Below are positions 1-9,054 of a stretch of 64,000 nucleotides of DNA, in pieces (the first letter of the stretch is position 1; each line of letters begins with the position of its first letter). Both the position numbers and the translations under genes were made by a program. The DNA is taken from assembly GCF_021532375.1 (NCBI RefSeq), contig NZ_JAKGAP010000002.1, forward strand, positions 248,001 to 312,000, read 5' to 3'. The stretch is from Paenibacillus alkaliterrae (GTDB taxonomy: Bacteria > Bacillota > Bacilli > Paenibacillales > Paenibacillaceae). A model generated the notes under the pieces. The model was given only the letters and a program-made list of their open reading frames with translations. It was not told the origin of the DNA and did no database searches.

Positions 1-273
1 ATACTTGTGGTAGTCGTCACTTTAAGCAAGCAGGATGGAGCCATTATGTCAGGTCCGGATATCATTTCACGCGGCTTCGTTTATGTGCGTGAGTCTGAAG
101 GACTTTTGGATGAAGCTAACCGTATAGTAACATCTACTTTAACCCGTTTAATGAACGATAAAGTAAATGAATGGGCATCCTTGAAAACGAACGTAAAAGA
201 TGCGCTTGGCCGCTTCTTATATGAACAAACTCGTCGTCGCCCAATGATTTTGCCGATAATTATGGAAGTATAA
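1..273 (+). CDS. rnjB: Ribonuclease J, C-terminal end (partial)
   Basis: The reading frame is open from the window edge and ends at TAA 271-273, so only about the last 90 residues are present. It carries the run SGPDIISRGFVYVRE near residue 20, which is highly conserved in the C-terminal part of RNase J, a metallo-beta-lactamase-fold 5' exo/endoribonuclease of mRNA decay and rRNA maturation. A strong terminator follows and tepA lies next, the order seen around B. subtilis rnjB; the choice of J2 (rnjB) over J1 rests on that synteny. The catalytic domain is outside the window. Confidence 0.88.
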   Translation: MLVVVVTLSKQDGAIMSGPDIISRGFVYVRESEGLLDEANRIVTSTLTRLMNDKVNEWASLKTNVKDALGRFLYEQTRRRPMILPIIMEV

Positions 274-291
274 TACTAAACCTATAGATGA

Positions 292-351
292 AGAGGGTTG
301 CTTGTCCTAACCGCATTTGCCGCCGCGGATGGAAGCGATCCTCTTTTTTTT
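292..351 (+). terminator. Rho-independent terminator after RNase J
   Basis: A 12-bp stem (292-303 with 333-344, two G-U type pairs) is followed by an eight-T run. It closes the RNase J unit before tepA. Confidence 0.85.
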
Positions 352-436
352 GTCTAATTGTGAAAAATAATTTGAATAAATTTGAACAGAGACCTCATAC
401 TATGACGAGCATTATTTTTGAGGGGGACTGTAAGCG

Positions 437-1186
437 ATGTGGCAAACACAAGACAATTTTACTTCTGAACATCCCGATCCAAACGCTGATGACAAAAAAA
501 AGATGAATGGTGTTGTTGAGACGATACAACAGCTTGGCCAAACATCTACGCCCGCGCCAGCGGAGTCGAACATATTCTGCATGACTATCATCGGTCAAAT
601 AGAAGGTCATCTTGTTTTACCTCCGCAAAATAAAACGACAAAGTATGAGCACATTATTCCTCAATTAGTAGCAGCAGAGCAAAATCAAAAAATTGAAGGC
701 GTGTTAATCGTACTGAATACGGTAGGAGGTGACGTTGAAGCAGGACTTGCCATCGCTGAAATGATCTCTTCCTTATCTAAACCGACGGTAACTTTAGTAC
801 TGGGAGGAGGACATTCTATAGGCGTTCCTATTGCGGTTGCCGGAAATTTGTCTTTTATAGCGGAAACGGCCACAATGACGATTCACCCCATCCGTCTGAA
901 CGGACTCGTTATTGGCGTACCGCAGACTTTTGAGTATTTGGACAAAATGCAGGAAAGGGTTGTTCGTTTTGTCACCTCGCATTCGAATGTAACCGAGCAA
1001 ATATTCAAGGAGCTCATGTTCAAGACCGGAGAATTAACGCGTGATATTGGTACGACAGTAATCGGCTCTGATGCGGTGAAGCATGGATTGATTGACAGAG
1101 TAGGCGGTTTAGGTGAAGCGCTTAAAGAATTAAATCGTCGCATAGAAGCTAATAAGCTCTTAAAGAATGAGGTGAACCGCGTATGA
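437..1186 (+). CDS. tepA: TepA, ClpP-fold membrane-associated serine protease
   Basis: This 249-residue protein belongs to the ClpP/crotonase-like TepA (YmfB) family, described in Bacillus as a translocation-enhancing protease that helps remove signal peptides. The first 40 residues are polar and not conserved-looking; the ClpP-like fold spans about 45-235. GHSIG at 125-129 would supply the nucleophile Ser127, and TIHP with His150 matches the ClpP catalytic histidine segment. The start ATG has AGGGGGA about 10 bases upstream. The stop overlaps the next gene by 4 bases (ATGA), so the two are translationally coupled. Family assignment is firm; substrate is unknown here. Confidence 0.88.
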   Translation: MWQTQDNFTSEHPDPNADDKKKMNGVVETIQQLGQTSTPAPAESNIFCMTIIGQIEGHLVLPPQNKTTKYEHIIPQLVAAEQNQKIEGVLIVLNTVGGDVEAGLAIAEMISSLSKPTVTLVLGGGHSIGVPIAVAGNLSFIAETATMTIHPIRLNGLVIGVPQTFEYLDKMQERVVRFVTSHSNVTEQIFKELMFKTGELTRDIGTTVIGSDAVKHGLIDRVGGLGEALKELNRRIEANKLLKNEVNRV

Positions 1187-1407
1187 CCCTTTACACGAAT
1201 ATGCCCTTAGAGCTGGTATTAGAAGGCTTAAACGATGAAGCAGAGACGCTTCAGGAGGTATGGGCTAATGGCGTAAAAATGCAGGTTAGCCCCATTGCTC
1301 CAGGGATTGGTAAAATCGTGCGTTTATTGGAATGCAGCTTAGATGATTATTTAAACCCGAATTTGACTCCGGGAACGATAGTTAATTATCATGCTTCTCC
1401 AAACTGA
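1183..1407 (+). CDS. ylzJ: YlzJ-like small protein
   Basis: A 74-residue protein whose ATG overlaps the tepA stop. It ends with a short motif PGTIVNYH typical of the YlzJ-like family, a small protein of unknown function found between tepA and spoIIIE in Bacillus and Paenibacillus. No membrane segment or catalytic motif is visible. It is recognised mainly by size, position and C-terminal motif; function cannot be inferred. Confidence 0.75.
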   Translation: MTLYTNMPLELVLEGLNDEAETLQEVWANGVKMQVSPIAPGIGKIVRLLECSLDDYLNPNLTPGTIVNYHASPN

Positions 1408-1446
1408 TGTTCGTACAAACGTCTCATAGGAACATTTCACCACCTA

Positions 1447-1455
1447 TGGTATAAT
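1447..1455 (+). promoter_or_regulatory. Extended -10 promoter for spoIIIE
   Basis: TGGTATAAT gives a perfect extended -10 about 20 bases before the spoIIIE start. No good -35 is visible, as is common with TGn promoters. The position would give a leader of only about 15 bases, just enough for the Shine-Dalgarno AGAGGTG. Confidence 0.5.
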
Positions 1456-1476
1456 GTTTAACCAGAGGTGACTGAT

Positions 1477-4152
1477 TTGGCTAAGAAAAAGAGACGAAGA
1501 AAATCGATCGGTACAAGCTTAAAATATGAGGTTTACGGCATTTTGCTTATAACGATTTCAATTATAGCACTATCCGGTGAAGCGGCTGTCGGGCGCTCGT
1601 TATCCAAGCTATTCGGACTTGCGCTCGGCAAGTTTTATTTTGTGCTGGCTTTAGTTGGTATATTTATTGGATTGGTCGTTATGGTGAAGCGAGCTTGGCC
1701 GCGGGGATGGACAAATAAGCGAACAGGCTTGCTTGTTCTGGTTCTGGCATTTACGTTAATGAGCTCGATATCCGAAATCGATCAGAAGCTAAGGCCAAGC
1801 GTCGAGCTATCCGGCGGATTGATATGGAGCCAGCTTAGCTCTGATTTGCAATTAGATCTTATTCATGTTTCAGCAACAAATGATCTGCCAATCAGGGATA
1901 AACAAATTAGCGGCGGCTACATAGGTGCCTTGCAATATTCAGTTCTTTTTTCACTTTTCGGTTATTATGGCGCGAAGCTGATCATGTTCGTCATGTTTGC
2001 GATATCCATTATGCTTTTAACGGGTAAGTCATATGTTGAGCTGGGAAGATTTGCAGGCAAAAGGACGACTAGAATGTTTAAGCTCATTGGATCGAAATGG
2101 TCGCAAAGATCGACTATGCGCGCTTCTGCAGCAGTCAATTCAAACGCTAATCAATTTGACACGGACGATGACGACGACACGATAGATGACGATCATGAAG
2201 GTTATGTAGTCTCACCTCCAAGACAAAGAAGATCTTTGTTTTTTTCATGGAAGCAAGATAGACAAGCTGCGTCCGATACCAGTGATAATAATCAAACAGA
2301 CGATGAATGGGTTTTTGAGCCGCATGTAACAGATACGAGCACAAGTGGAACTTCTGTCTGGCACGCCGATAACGAGCAGCCTTGGGAGAAGTCCGGCGAA
2401 GAGATACATTCTGACCCTTCAGTTGGAACGATTTATCAAGCGGAGCGTGCTCCTTGGGAAGAGGCTGGAGGCAGAGCGAATGCTGTCGAAGAGCTTCCTT
2501 CCTCGTTATCGGATCATTCGAACGGTATCTGGCCTGCTTCCGAGCAATCTGGAGCTGATTTTCCTAACGACCCCGATGAAGAGGAAGAGCTGCTCCCGGA
2601 ACCAATGGATTTAGCAACGAATCGTTCAACTGATCCTATAGAAGCTTCTGAAGCTTTGATTGGCGATGAGGCTGTACAATCAACCATTCCGAAGCCGCCT
2701 GCATCCGAATTAGCGATAAATGAAACGAAACCTTATCTGCTTCCGCCGTTTTCTTTGCTTAATAAACCGAATTTGATGAGCAAAGGCGCTGATGCAACGG
2801 ATATGTACGATTCCCGCAGAAAGCTGGAGGCGACTTTAGAGAGCTTCGGAGTTCGTGCCAAGGTGCTTGATGTTGTTCGCGGACCGGCTGTTACCCGCTA
2901 CGAGGTGCAGCCTGCGACTGGTGTCAAGGTGAGCCGGATTGTCGGCTTAACGGATGATATTGCTTTGGCCCTCGCAGCCAAGGATATTCGGATGGAGGCT
3001 CCTATTCCCGGCAAATCCGCAATCGGGATTGAAGTGCCGAATATGGAGGTTTCCGTCGTTACGATGCGGGAGGTTATGGAAACGGCTACGTTCCAGAACG
3101 CTCCATCTAAATTATCGATTGCTTTCGGCCGAGATATATCTGGCCAGACAATTGTCGGGAACTTAGCTAAAATGCCGCATTTACTCGTTGCCGGAGCAAC
3201 GGGCTCCGGAAAATCCGTTTGTATCAATGGAATTATTACGAGTATTTTGTACAAAGCGGCACCTGACGAAGTTAAATTTCTTATGATCGACCCGAAGATG
3301 GTCGAATTAAACGTCTATAACGGCATTCCGCATTTGCTTGCTCCTGTCGTTACGAATCCTAAGCGAGCTTCACTCGCATTGAAGAAAATCGTTGTCGAAA
3401 TGGAGAGTCGTTACGAGCTGTTTTCCAAATCCGGAACGCGGAACATTGAAGGTTATAACACGCTAATGGCGGACAATCCAGCAGCGGTACTTCCTTATAT
3501 CGTCGTTATTGTGGACGAGCTTGCGGATTTGATGATGGTAGCGGCGAATGACGTAGAAGATTCCATTGCAAGGCTTGCGCAAATGGCGCGTGCGGCGGGT
3601 ATTCATCTTATTATCGCAACCCAAAGACCATCGGTCGACGTTATTACAGGCGTTATTAAAGCGAATATTCCTTCTCGAATTGCCTTTGGCGTATCCTCAC
3701 AGGTTGATTCACGTACCATTCTGGATATGGTCGGCGCCGAGAAGCTGCTAGGTCGCGGCGATATGCTGTTTCTGCCCGTTGGCATGTCTAAGCCGATTAG
3801 GGTTCAAGGAGCATTTCTATCGGATCAGGAAGTGGAAACACTTGTTACTTATGCGCGCGATCAAGCGGAAGCGGAATATAAAGAGGATCTCGTTCCCGAA
3901 GTGGAGGAGGAATCCGCAGATGGTGAAGAGATGCTTGACGAGCTATATGACCAGGCAGTACAAATCATTTTGGAGGCAAAGCAAGCTTCCGTATCGTTAT
4001 TGCAGCGCAGAATGCGGATTGGCTATACAAGGGCCGCGAGACTTATCGATCAAATGGAGGCGAGGTCCATCGTCGGACCGTATGAAGGCAGCAAGCCTCG
4101 TGAAGTGCTCATTACGATGGAACAGTTCCAAGCAGGCCGGATAAGCTCCTAA
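1477..4152 (+). CDS. spoIIIE: DNA translocase SpoIIIE/FtsK
   Basis: This is a membrane-anchored hexameric ATPase that pumps DNA through closing septa, including the chromosome into the forespore. The N-terminus has basic KKKRRRK followed by about four membrane segments (residues ~20-190), then a long acidic, Asp/Glu-rich linker (~210-430), the FtsK alpha/beta motor with Walker A GATGSGKS at ~573-580 and Walker B-like [10 protein letters not shown], and a C-terminal winged-helix gamma domain that reads SRS/KOPS-like sites. I chose TTG 1477 over GTG 1468: AGAGGTG lies 6 bases upstream of it and the protein then begins like B. subtilis SpoIIIE (MAKKK). About 891 residues, slightly longer than the Bacillus protein because of the linker. 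Confidence 0.93.
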   Translation: MAKKKRRRKSIGTSLKYEVYGILLITISIIALSGEAAVGRSLSKLFGLALGKFYFVLALVGIFIGLVVMVKRAWPRGWTNKRTGLLVLVLAFTLMSSISEIDQKLRPSVELSGGLIWSQLSSDLQLDLIHVSATNDLPIRDKQISGGYIGALQYSVLFSLFGYYGAKLIMFVMFAISIMLLTGKSYVELGRFAGKRTTRMFKLIGSKWSQRSTMRASAAVNSNANQFDTDDDDDTIDDDHEGYVVSPPRQRRSLFFSWKQDRQAASDTSDNNQTDDEWVFEPHVTDTSTSGTSVWHADNEQPWEKSGEEIHSDPSVGTIYQAERAPWEEAGGRANAVEELPSSLSDHSNGIWPASEQSGADFPNDPDEEEELLPEPMDLATNRSTDPIEASEALIGDEAVQSTIPKPPASELAINETKPYLLPPFSLLNKPNLMSKGADATDMYDSRRKLEATLESFGVRAKVLDVVRGPAVTRYEVQPATGVKVSRIVGLTDDIALALAAKDIRMEAPIPGKSAIGIEVPNMEVSVVTMREVMETATFQNAPSKLSIAFGRDISGQTIVGNLAKMPHLLVAGATGSGKSVCINGIITSILYKAAPDEVKFLMIDPKMVELNVYNGIPHLLAPVVTNPKRASLALKKIVVEMESRYELFSKSGTRNIEGYNTLMADNPAAVLPYIVVIVDELADLMMVAANDVEDSIARLAQMARAAGIHLIIATQRPSVDVITGVIKANIPSRIAFGVSSQVDSRTILDMVGAEKLLGRGDMLFLPVGMSKPIRVQGAFLSDQEVETLVTYARDQAEAEYKEDLVPEVEEESADGEEMLDELYDQAVQIILEAKQASVSLLQRRMRIGYTRAARLIDQMEARSIVGPYEGSKPREVLITMEQFQAGRISS

Positions 4153-4183
4153 TTTCCGTTGTTTGCAGGAAGCGGGATCATGT

Positions 4184-4213
4184 GCATAGAAGCGGAGCAA
4201 CTTTCTCATACTA
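4184..4213 (+). promoter_or_regulatory. Sigma-G promoter for sleB
   Basis: GCATA (4184-4188), an 18-base spacer and CATACTA (4207-4213) match the forespore sigma-G pattern gHATR/CATnMTA. It lies 57 bases before sleB, a gene that is sigma-G dependent in B. subtilis. Between it and the start codon is an imperfect inverted repeat (about 4215-4245) of unknown role. Confidence 0.65.
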
Positions 4214-4270
4214 GAGTTAGGTAACGCTACCTTAAGCGAACTAACTTGCAAGAGAAAGGCAGATCCCTTC

Positions 4271-5053
4271 ATGAAAAATCGTTTAATTGTGGTGACCTCG
4301 ATTATCGTGCTGCTGCTGTTCGGATCATTTTCACTGCTGCGAGGCGAGCATAACGAAGCAACCGAGACGTTTAGCAACGCTACTCTCAGAGTTGGATCAT
4401 CAGGCCAGGACGTTTATGAATTACAAGGGCGTCTAACACATCTTGGGTATTTCAATGGTAAAATTGATGGTAAATTTGGACCATCGACCAAAGATGCGGT
4501 AACCTGGTTCCAATGGAAGTTCGGAATGAAGTCAGACGGTATTGTTGGTGCGAAAACAAAGTTGAAGCTATGGGAAGCTACGAAATCATGGAAGCCGACA
4601 GCGGGTAGTTCACCTCCTGCGGCCGGTTCGGGCGGAGGCGGGGGCGGCACACCATCTGGTGATAAACCGTCAATCGCGAAATCCAATAGGCTGGGCTTTA
4701 CTGAAAATGACCTCCAAATGATGGCGAATGCCGTTTATGGTGAAGCGCGCGGCGAACCGTATGAGGGTCAAGTAGCTGTTGCTGCAGTCATTATCAACCG
4801 AGTCAAATCGCAAAGCTTTCCGAATACGATTTATGGCGTCATATTTCAACCCCGTGCATTTACCGCAGTCGCAGACGGTCAAATTTGGTTGACACCGAAC
4901 GCTAAAGCAAGGGAAGCGGTCGAAGATGCAATTAACGGCTGGGACCCTTCCGGCGGTTGCCTTTACTATTTCAATCCAGACACTGCGACCTCTGCATGGA
5001 TTTGGACACGGACCCAGATCAAGACGATCGGAAAGCATATTTTCTGTATGTAA
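4271..5053 (+). CDS. sleB: Spore cortex-lytic enzyme SleB
   Basis: A 260-residue secreted lytic transglycosylase that degrades muramic-lactam cortex peptidoglycan at germination. Residues 1-25 form a signal peptide/anchor (hydrophobic IVVTSIIVLLLFGSF). Residues ~39-103 are a peptidoglycan-binding domain (PG_binding_1), followed by a Pro/Gly linker with six consecutive Gly. Residues ~144-260 are the cell-wall hydrolase_2 domain; YGEARGE places the expected catalytic Glu at 158. In Bacillus, sleB is normally paired with ypeB, which is not present here; instead sleB sits directly behind spoIIIE. The sigma-G promoter upstream fits forespore synthesis. A YkvT/CwlJ-like relative is possible, but the two-domain layout fits SleB best. 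Confidence 0.85.
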   Translation: MKNRLIVVTSIIVLLLFGSFSLLRGEHNEATETFSNATLRVGSSGQDVYELQGRLTHLGYFNGKIDGKFGPSTKDAVTWFQWKFGMKSDGIVGAKTKLKLWEATKSWKPTAGSSPPAAGSGGGGGGTPSGDKPSIAKSNRLGFTENDLQMMANAVYGEARGEPYEGQVAVAAVIINRVKSQSFPNTIYGVIFQPRAFTAVADGQIWLTPNAKAREAVEDAINGWDPSGGCLYYFNPDTATSAWIWTRTQIKTIGKHIFCM

Positions 5054-5072
5054 CTATAGGTTATTTGCGAAA

Positions 5073-5116
5073 GGAAGCAGCCGTTACTGCCTAGTGCAGC
5101 AGTGGTTGCTTCTTCC
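5073..5116 (+). terminator. Possible terminator hairpin after sleB
   Basis: An imperfect stem (5073-5090 with 5096-5116, loop ctagt) follows the sleB stop. There is only a weak T-rich tail, so termination is likely but not certain. Confidence 0.45.
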
Positions 5117-5146
5117 ATTTCCTATAGGTTAGAATGGTATAGGGAA

Positions 5147-5176
5147 TTGTCAATTGGAATAGATTTACTCTATAAC
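5147..5176 (+). promoter_or_regulatory. Sigma-A-like promoter for the ymfF operon
   Basis: TTGTCA (5147-5152), an 18-base spacer and TATAAC (5171-5176) lie 26 bases before the ymfF start and downstream of the sleB hairpin. Confidence 0.5.
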
Positions 5177-5201
5177 GTGCCGTCAGAAAGGAGCAAACCG
5201 G

Positions 5202-6476
5202 GTGACCCAATTCGAAAGAGGACAGCTGCAGCGAATTCGCCTGCATGTGCTGCCGACAAAACGATTCAAAACGTTTGCGATTTCCATGTTTGCAGGTTTG
5301 ACGCTTGACGAAGCAACGGTAACGCCTGTTGCGTTAATTCCCTTTGTTCTAAGAAGGGGAACCGCTGATACTCCGGAAACGATTGCATTTCGCGAGAAGC
5401 TTGACGATTTATATGGAGCAGGCTTTGGTTTCGATGTATATAAAAGAGGAGATTCGCAGATCGTCCAATTTCGCATGGATGTAATAAATGAAAAATTTGT
5501 TTCCTCAAATCAATCGCTGCTTGCAGCATCCCTTCATTTTTTGGGCGATGTTATTACCGATCCTCTAATCGATAATAACGGATTCCGTGCCAAATATGTG
5601 GATGCTGAAAAAACAACCTTAAAGAAAAGGCTGGAGTCGATCGTAAACGATAAAATTCGTTATGCCGCAGAGCGCTGCCTTGAAGAAATGTGCGCAAATG
5701 AGCCATACCGCTTGCATCCGCTTGGGAAACTGGAAGAAATAAATGCGATAACGCCAACATCCTTGTATGAGCATTATAAGGAATGGCTGGATAATGCGGC
5801 TCTTGATCTGTACGTAGTGGGTGATACTACGCTTGATGAGGTCTCCCAGCTTGTAAAATCGGCATTTAAGGTGAATGAAGGTGCTCCTTCGCCATATGTT
5901 CGACCAAAGGTAGACCATGTGGTCAAAGAAGTGAAAAAAGTTACGGACCGTATGGAGGTAAGTCAAGGCAAGCTGAATTTAGGTCTCCGAATAGGTGTCG
6001 GTTACGATGATGATGCCTACCCGGCAGCTTTAATGTATAACGGCATACTGGGCGGTTATCCGCACTCGAAGCTGTTTCTGAATGTTCGCGAGAAGGAAAG
6101 CCTTGCTTATTACGCTGCATCCCGGCTAGATGGCCACAAAGGGATTTGCACGATTCAATCGGGGATCGAGTTTGCAAACTACGATCGCGCGGTTGCTATC
6201 ATTCAGGCGCAGCTGGAAAGCATGAAGCAGGGCGAACTATCGGAATTGGAACTCGATCAGACGAAAGCGATGATTTCCAATCATCTTCGTGAGCTTCAGG
6301 ATTCCGCGTATGAAATGATTGCTTACGATTTTAACAGTGTGCTTACTGGCAAGCAAAGAAGCGCGCAGCAGCTGCTCGAACAAGTTCAAGCGGTTACCGC
6401 GGCGGATATCGTCAAGGTTGCGGAGCGTGTACAGCTTGATACGATTTACTTTTTGCGCGATCGAAAGGAGGCATAA
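5202..6476 (+). CDS. ymfF: YmfF, inactive-type M16 peptidase homologue (EF-P modification-associated)
   Basis: A 424-residue M16 (insulinase/processing peptidase-like) protein. The position where active members carry HxxEH has no such motif: after the RRGTADTPETIAFREKLDDLYGA segment there is no zinc site. It therefore looks like the non-catalytic partner of the active YmfH encoded 3 bases downstream, as in bipartite M16 pairs. The NCBI family links YmfF/YmfH to 5-aminopentanol modification of elongation factor P, with YmfI as reductase. The start is GTG 5202 behind AAAGGAG. It is the first gene of an apparent ymfF-H-I operon. Confidence 0.85.
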   Translation: MTQFERGQLQRIRLHVLPTKRFKTFAISMFAGLTLDEATVTPVALIPFVLRRGTADTPETIAFREKLDDLYGAGFGFDVYKRGDSQIVQFRMDVINEKFVSSNQSLLAASLHFLGDVITDPLIDNNGFRAKYVDAEKTTLKKRLESIVNDKIRYAAERCLEEMCANEPYRLHPLGKLEEINAITPTSLYEHYKEWLDNAALDLYVVGDTTLDEVSQLVKSAFKVNEGAPSPYVRPKVDHVVKEVKKVTDRMEVSQGKLNLGLRIGVGYDDDAYPAALMYNGILGGYPHSKLFLNVREKESLAYYAASRLDGHKGICTIQSGIEFANYDRAVAIIQAQLESMKQGELSELELDQTKAMISNHLRELQDSAYEMIAYDFNSVLTGKQRSAQQLLEQVQAVTAADIVKVAERVQLDTIYFLRDRKEA

Positions 6477-6479
6477 CGT

Positions 6480-7766
6480 ATGCAAACCCTTAATTATCCA
6501 AACGTGCAGGAAACGTTATACAGGGTTGTGCTTGATAACGGTCTAGAAGTTATCGTGCTGCCGAAGGAAGGCTTCAATAAAACCTATGCGACCTTCTCCA
6601 CAAAATACGGCTCGGTGGACAATCGGTTTTCGGTCGGAAATCAGCCGCCGGTTCAAGTGCCTGACGGCATCGCTCATTTTTTGGAGCATAAAATGTTTGA
6701 AGAGCCAACGGGAGATATTTTCGCCGTATTTGCATCTCAAGGGGCATCCGCGAACGCGTTCACAAGCTTTGATCGAACGGTATATCTGTTTTCCGCAACC
6801 GAGCAAATTAACGAAAATTTAGAAACGCTTATCAATTTTGTTCAAAATCCATATTTTACTGATGCCAACGTGGAGAAGGAGAAAGGCATCATTGAGCAAG
6901 AAATTAATATGTACCGGGACAATGCAGATTGGAGAGTGTACTTTGGGCTCATTGATGCGCTTTACCATGAGCATCCGGTTCATATCGACATAGCTGGTAC
7001 GGCAGAATCTATACGACAGATCGACAAGGAAACGTTGTATCGCTGTTATGAAACCTTTTACCACCCCTCCAACATGCTGCTGTTCGTAGTCGGAGGAGTG
7101 AAGGCTGATGAAGTGTTCGAACTCATTCGCGCAAACCAAGCCGGTAAATCGTTTGAGCCGCAGGGTGAAATTAAGAGATACTTTGAGGAAGAGCCTGCTT
7201 CCGTTAAAATAACACGCAAGGTAACAGAGCTTCCGGTATCCTTGCCTAAATGCATGATGGGCTTCAAGGAAAGGCATGTTAACCTCACAGGTGAAGCGCT
7301 GCTCCGTCAAGAGGTAACTACGAAGCTGATGCTTGATGCTTTGATCGGACCTAGTTCGAAGCTGTACCAGCAGTTGTACGAAAATGATCTGATTTCCGAT
7401 TCTTTCGGGCATGAGTTTAATTCGAGCAGCGGCTATGCTTTTTCGGTCATCGGAGGCGACACGCCAAATCCGGATGAACTACTAAAACAATTTCGGTCGG
7501 CAGTTGAAGATATATTGAAGACCGGTATCGAGCCAGCGGCATTCGAAAGATCGAAGCGCAAAAAAATCGGAGGCTATTTACGGATGTTGAACTCCCCAGA
7601 GGCAATCGCCGGTGAATTTACGAGATATCGGTTCCGTGACAGCAATATGTTCGATGTGCTCGATTTTTATGAAAGCTGTACGTTGGAAGACGTCAATCAA
7701 AGACTGCGCGAGCATTTTGACTTTAATCAGCTTGCTGTGTCTATCGTGGAACAGCCCGCAAAATGA
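6480..7766 (+). CDS. ymfH: YmfH, M16 zinc peptidase (EF-P modification-associated)
   Basis: A 428-residue M16-family peptidase with an intact inverted zinc motif: HFLEH at 66-70 gives two zinc histidines and catalytic Glu69, and the third ligand is expected in IIEQEINMY around 137-144. Two homologous halves are visible (residues ~1-200 and ~205-425). It is expected to form a heterodimer with YmfF. The ymfF stop is 3 bases upstream and the ymfI start overlaps its stop by 4 bases, so the three are coupled. The family is linked in Bacillus to maturation of EF-P 5-aminopentanol; peptide substrate is unknown. Confidence 0.87.
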   Translation: MQTLNYPNVQETLYRVVLDNGLEVIVLPKEGFNKTYATFSTKYGSVDNRFSVGNQPPVQVPDGIAHFLEHKMFEEPTGDIFAVFASQGASANAFTSFDRTVYLFSATEQINENLETLINFVQNPYFTDANVEKEKGIIEQEINMYRDNADWRVYFGLIDALYHEHPVHIDIAGTAESIRQIDKETLYRCYETFYHPSNMLLFVVGGVKADEVFELIRANQAGKSFEPQGEIKRYFEEEPASVKITRKVTELPVSLPKCMMGFKERHVNLTGEALLRQEVTTKLMLDALIGPSSKLYQQLYENDLISDSFGHEFNSSSGYAFSVIGGDTPNPDELLKQFRSAVEDILKTGIEPAAFERSKRKKIGGYLRMLNSPEAIAGEFTRYRFRDSNMFDVLDFYESCTLEDVNQRLREHFDFNQLAVSIVEQPAK

Positions 7767-8509
7767 AAACCTTGCAGCAAATGACGGTATTAATTACGGG
7801 GGGGAGCCGCGGCATCGGGGCAGCGATAGCGAAACGTTTTGCTGCGGAAGGAGTTAGTATCGTCATTCATTATTTAGAATCTCATGAGAACGCTAATGAA
7901 ACGGCACGCACTTGCATGGCTTTAGGTGCCAATGTGTTAACGATTTCGGCAGATTTGCGTTCGAAAGAGCAGCTTGAACGGATGCGGGAGAAGCTGGAGA
8001 GCCATAACATGCTGCCCGACATTCTCGTAAACAATGGCGGAATTTCGCATTACGGCATGCTTATGGATGTTTCGGAGCAAGAATGGGATGACGTTATGGC
8101 TGTCAATCTGAAAGGGATGTTTCTTTGTTCTCAGCTATTTATGCCGAATATGATTGCACATAAATACGGACGTATTATAAATGTTTCATCGATTTGGGGG
8201 ATATCGGGCGCATCCTGCGAGGTGCTGTACTCTACGACAAAGGGCGGTATGAACGCTTTTACGAAGGCGCTGGCTAAAGAACTGGCGCCTACAGGCGTTA
8301 CGGTAAATGCCGTGGCACCAGGAGCAGTAGAGACCGAGATGCTGAATGGCTTCAATGAGGAAGAGAAGGCTGCGATCCAGCAAGAGATTCCCTTAGGACG
8401 TTTCGGCTCGACGGATGAAATCGCTTCGCTTGTCTATTTTCTGGCGTTGCCTGAATCGTCCTACATAACGGGACAAGTAATAAGCCCTAATGGCGGATGG
8501 TATACTTAG
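7763..8509 (+). CDS. ymfI: YmfI, EF-P 5-aminopentanone reductase (SDR)
   Basis: A 248-residue short-chain dehydrogenase/reductase. The cofactor loop GGSRGIG is at 13-19, NNGG near 90-93, and the active-site pair Tyr156-x3-Lys160 in YSTTK follows a Ser at ~143. In B. subtilis YmfI reduces EF-P 5-aminopentanone to 5-aminopentanol, the final step of EF-P Lys32 modification needed for swarming and translation of polyproline. The sequence alone resembles FabG; the assignment rests on the coupled ymfF-ymfH context. ATG overlaps the ymfH stop. Confidence 0.82.
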   Translation: MKTLQQMTVLITGGSRGIGAAIAKRFAAEGVSIVIHYLESHENANETARTCMALGANVLTISADLRSKEQLERMREKLESHNMLPDILVNNGGISHYGMLMDVSEQEWDDVMAVNLKGMFLCSQLFMPNMIAHKYGRIINVSSIWGISGASCEVLYSTTKGGMNAFTKALAKELAPTGVTVNAVAPGAVETEMLNGFNEEEKAAIQQEIPLGRFGSTDEIASLVYFLALPESSYITGQVISPNGGWYT

Positions 8510-8618
8510 ACAAAGGTGCAGGCTTATAAAGGACAAGCTTACTGCATAATTTGCTTTGCTTTGAGACAAAATAATGACTGTTGATGATTCTTTCCAAACC
8601 CTTAGGAGGCGAAGAAAC

Positions 8619-8870
8619 ATGTCAACTGTCCTTTCTAATTTTGCGACATGGAAGCATTTTTTGGCAGAACGCGTTTCGCAAGCGAAGAAAGCCGGAATGA
8701 CGGAAGATACCATTTCGAGTCTGGCTTACGAAATCGGCAGCTTTCTCGATGAGAAAGTAGATCCGAAAAATGAGGAAGAGCGGGTGCTGAAGCAGCTGTG
8801 GGATGTAGGCGATGAGTCGGAGCGCAAGACGATTGCTGCCTTGATGGTCAAGCTCGTCCAAAAAACCTAG
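8619..8870 (+). CDS. ymfJ: YmfJ-like DUF3243 protein
   Basis: A small soluble protein of 83 residues, helical and charged, of the DUF3243 family; function unknown. I chose ATG 8619 because a perfect AGGAGG lies 9 bases upstream; the frame also runs open upstream to 8574 but without a ribosome site. It keeps the Bacillus order between ymfI and ymfK. A terminator follows. Confidence 0.8.
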   Translation: MSTVLSNFATWKHFLAERVSQAKKAGMTEDTISSLAYEIGSFLDEKVDPKNEEERVLKQLWDVGDESERKTIAALMVKLVQKT

Positions 8871-8922
8871 CTGAACAAACGCACAAAAAAGGCATTTTCG
8901 TCAACAGAAGCAGAAGCAGGAG

Positions 8923-8946
8923 AGCCTCCCTACTAGGAGGCTTTTC
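8923..8946 (+). terminator. Terminator after ymfJ
   Basis: A 7-bp GC-rich stem (8923-8929 with 8936-8942) followed by TTTT. Flanking AGAAAAG/GCAGAA complementarity extends the stem imperfectly. Confidence 0.7.
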
Positions 8947-8965
8947 TGCAATGTTTCTTTTTGGG

Positions 8966-8994
8966 TTGCAGGATTGTGACGAAAATTGTAGAAT
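8966..8994 (+). promoter_or_regulatory. Putative promoter for the ymfK-rodZ unit
   Basis: TTGCAG (8966-8971), 17-base spacer, TAGAAT (8989-8994), directly after the ymfJ terminator. The -35 is only four of six, so this is tentative. Confidence 0.4.
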
Positions 8995-9054
8995 TATGTT
9001 TTATGACGTACATATCCATCATTTACTTACGTCGATATGAAAAGGCCGAGGACG

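Noticed and set aside
5073-5116. tRNA-like or small RNA hairpin after sleB
   Set aside because: Only a single stem-loop, no cloverleaf or CCA; most simply a weak terminator.
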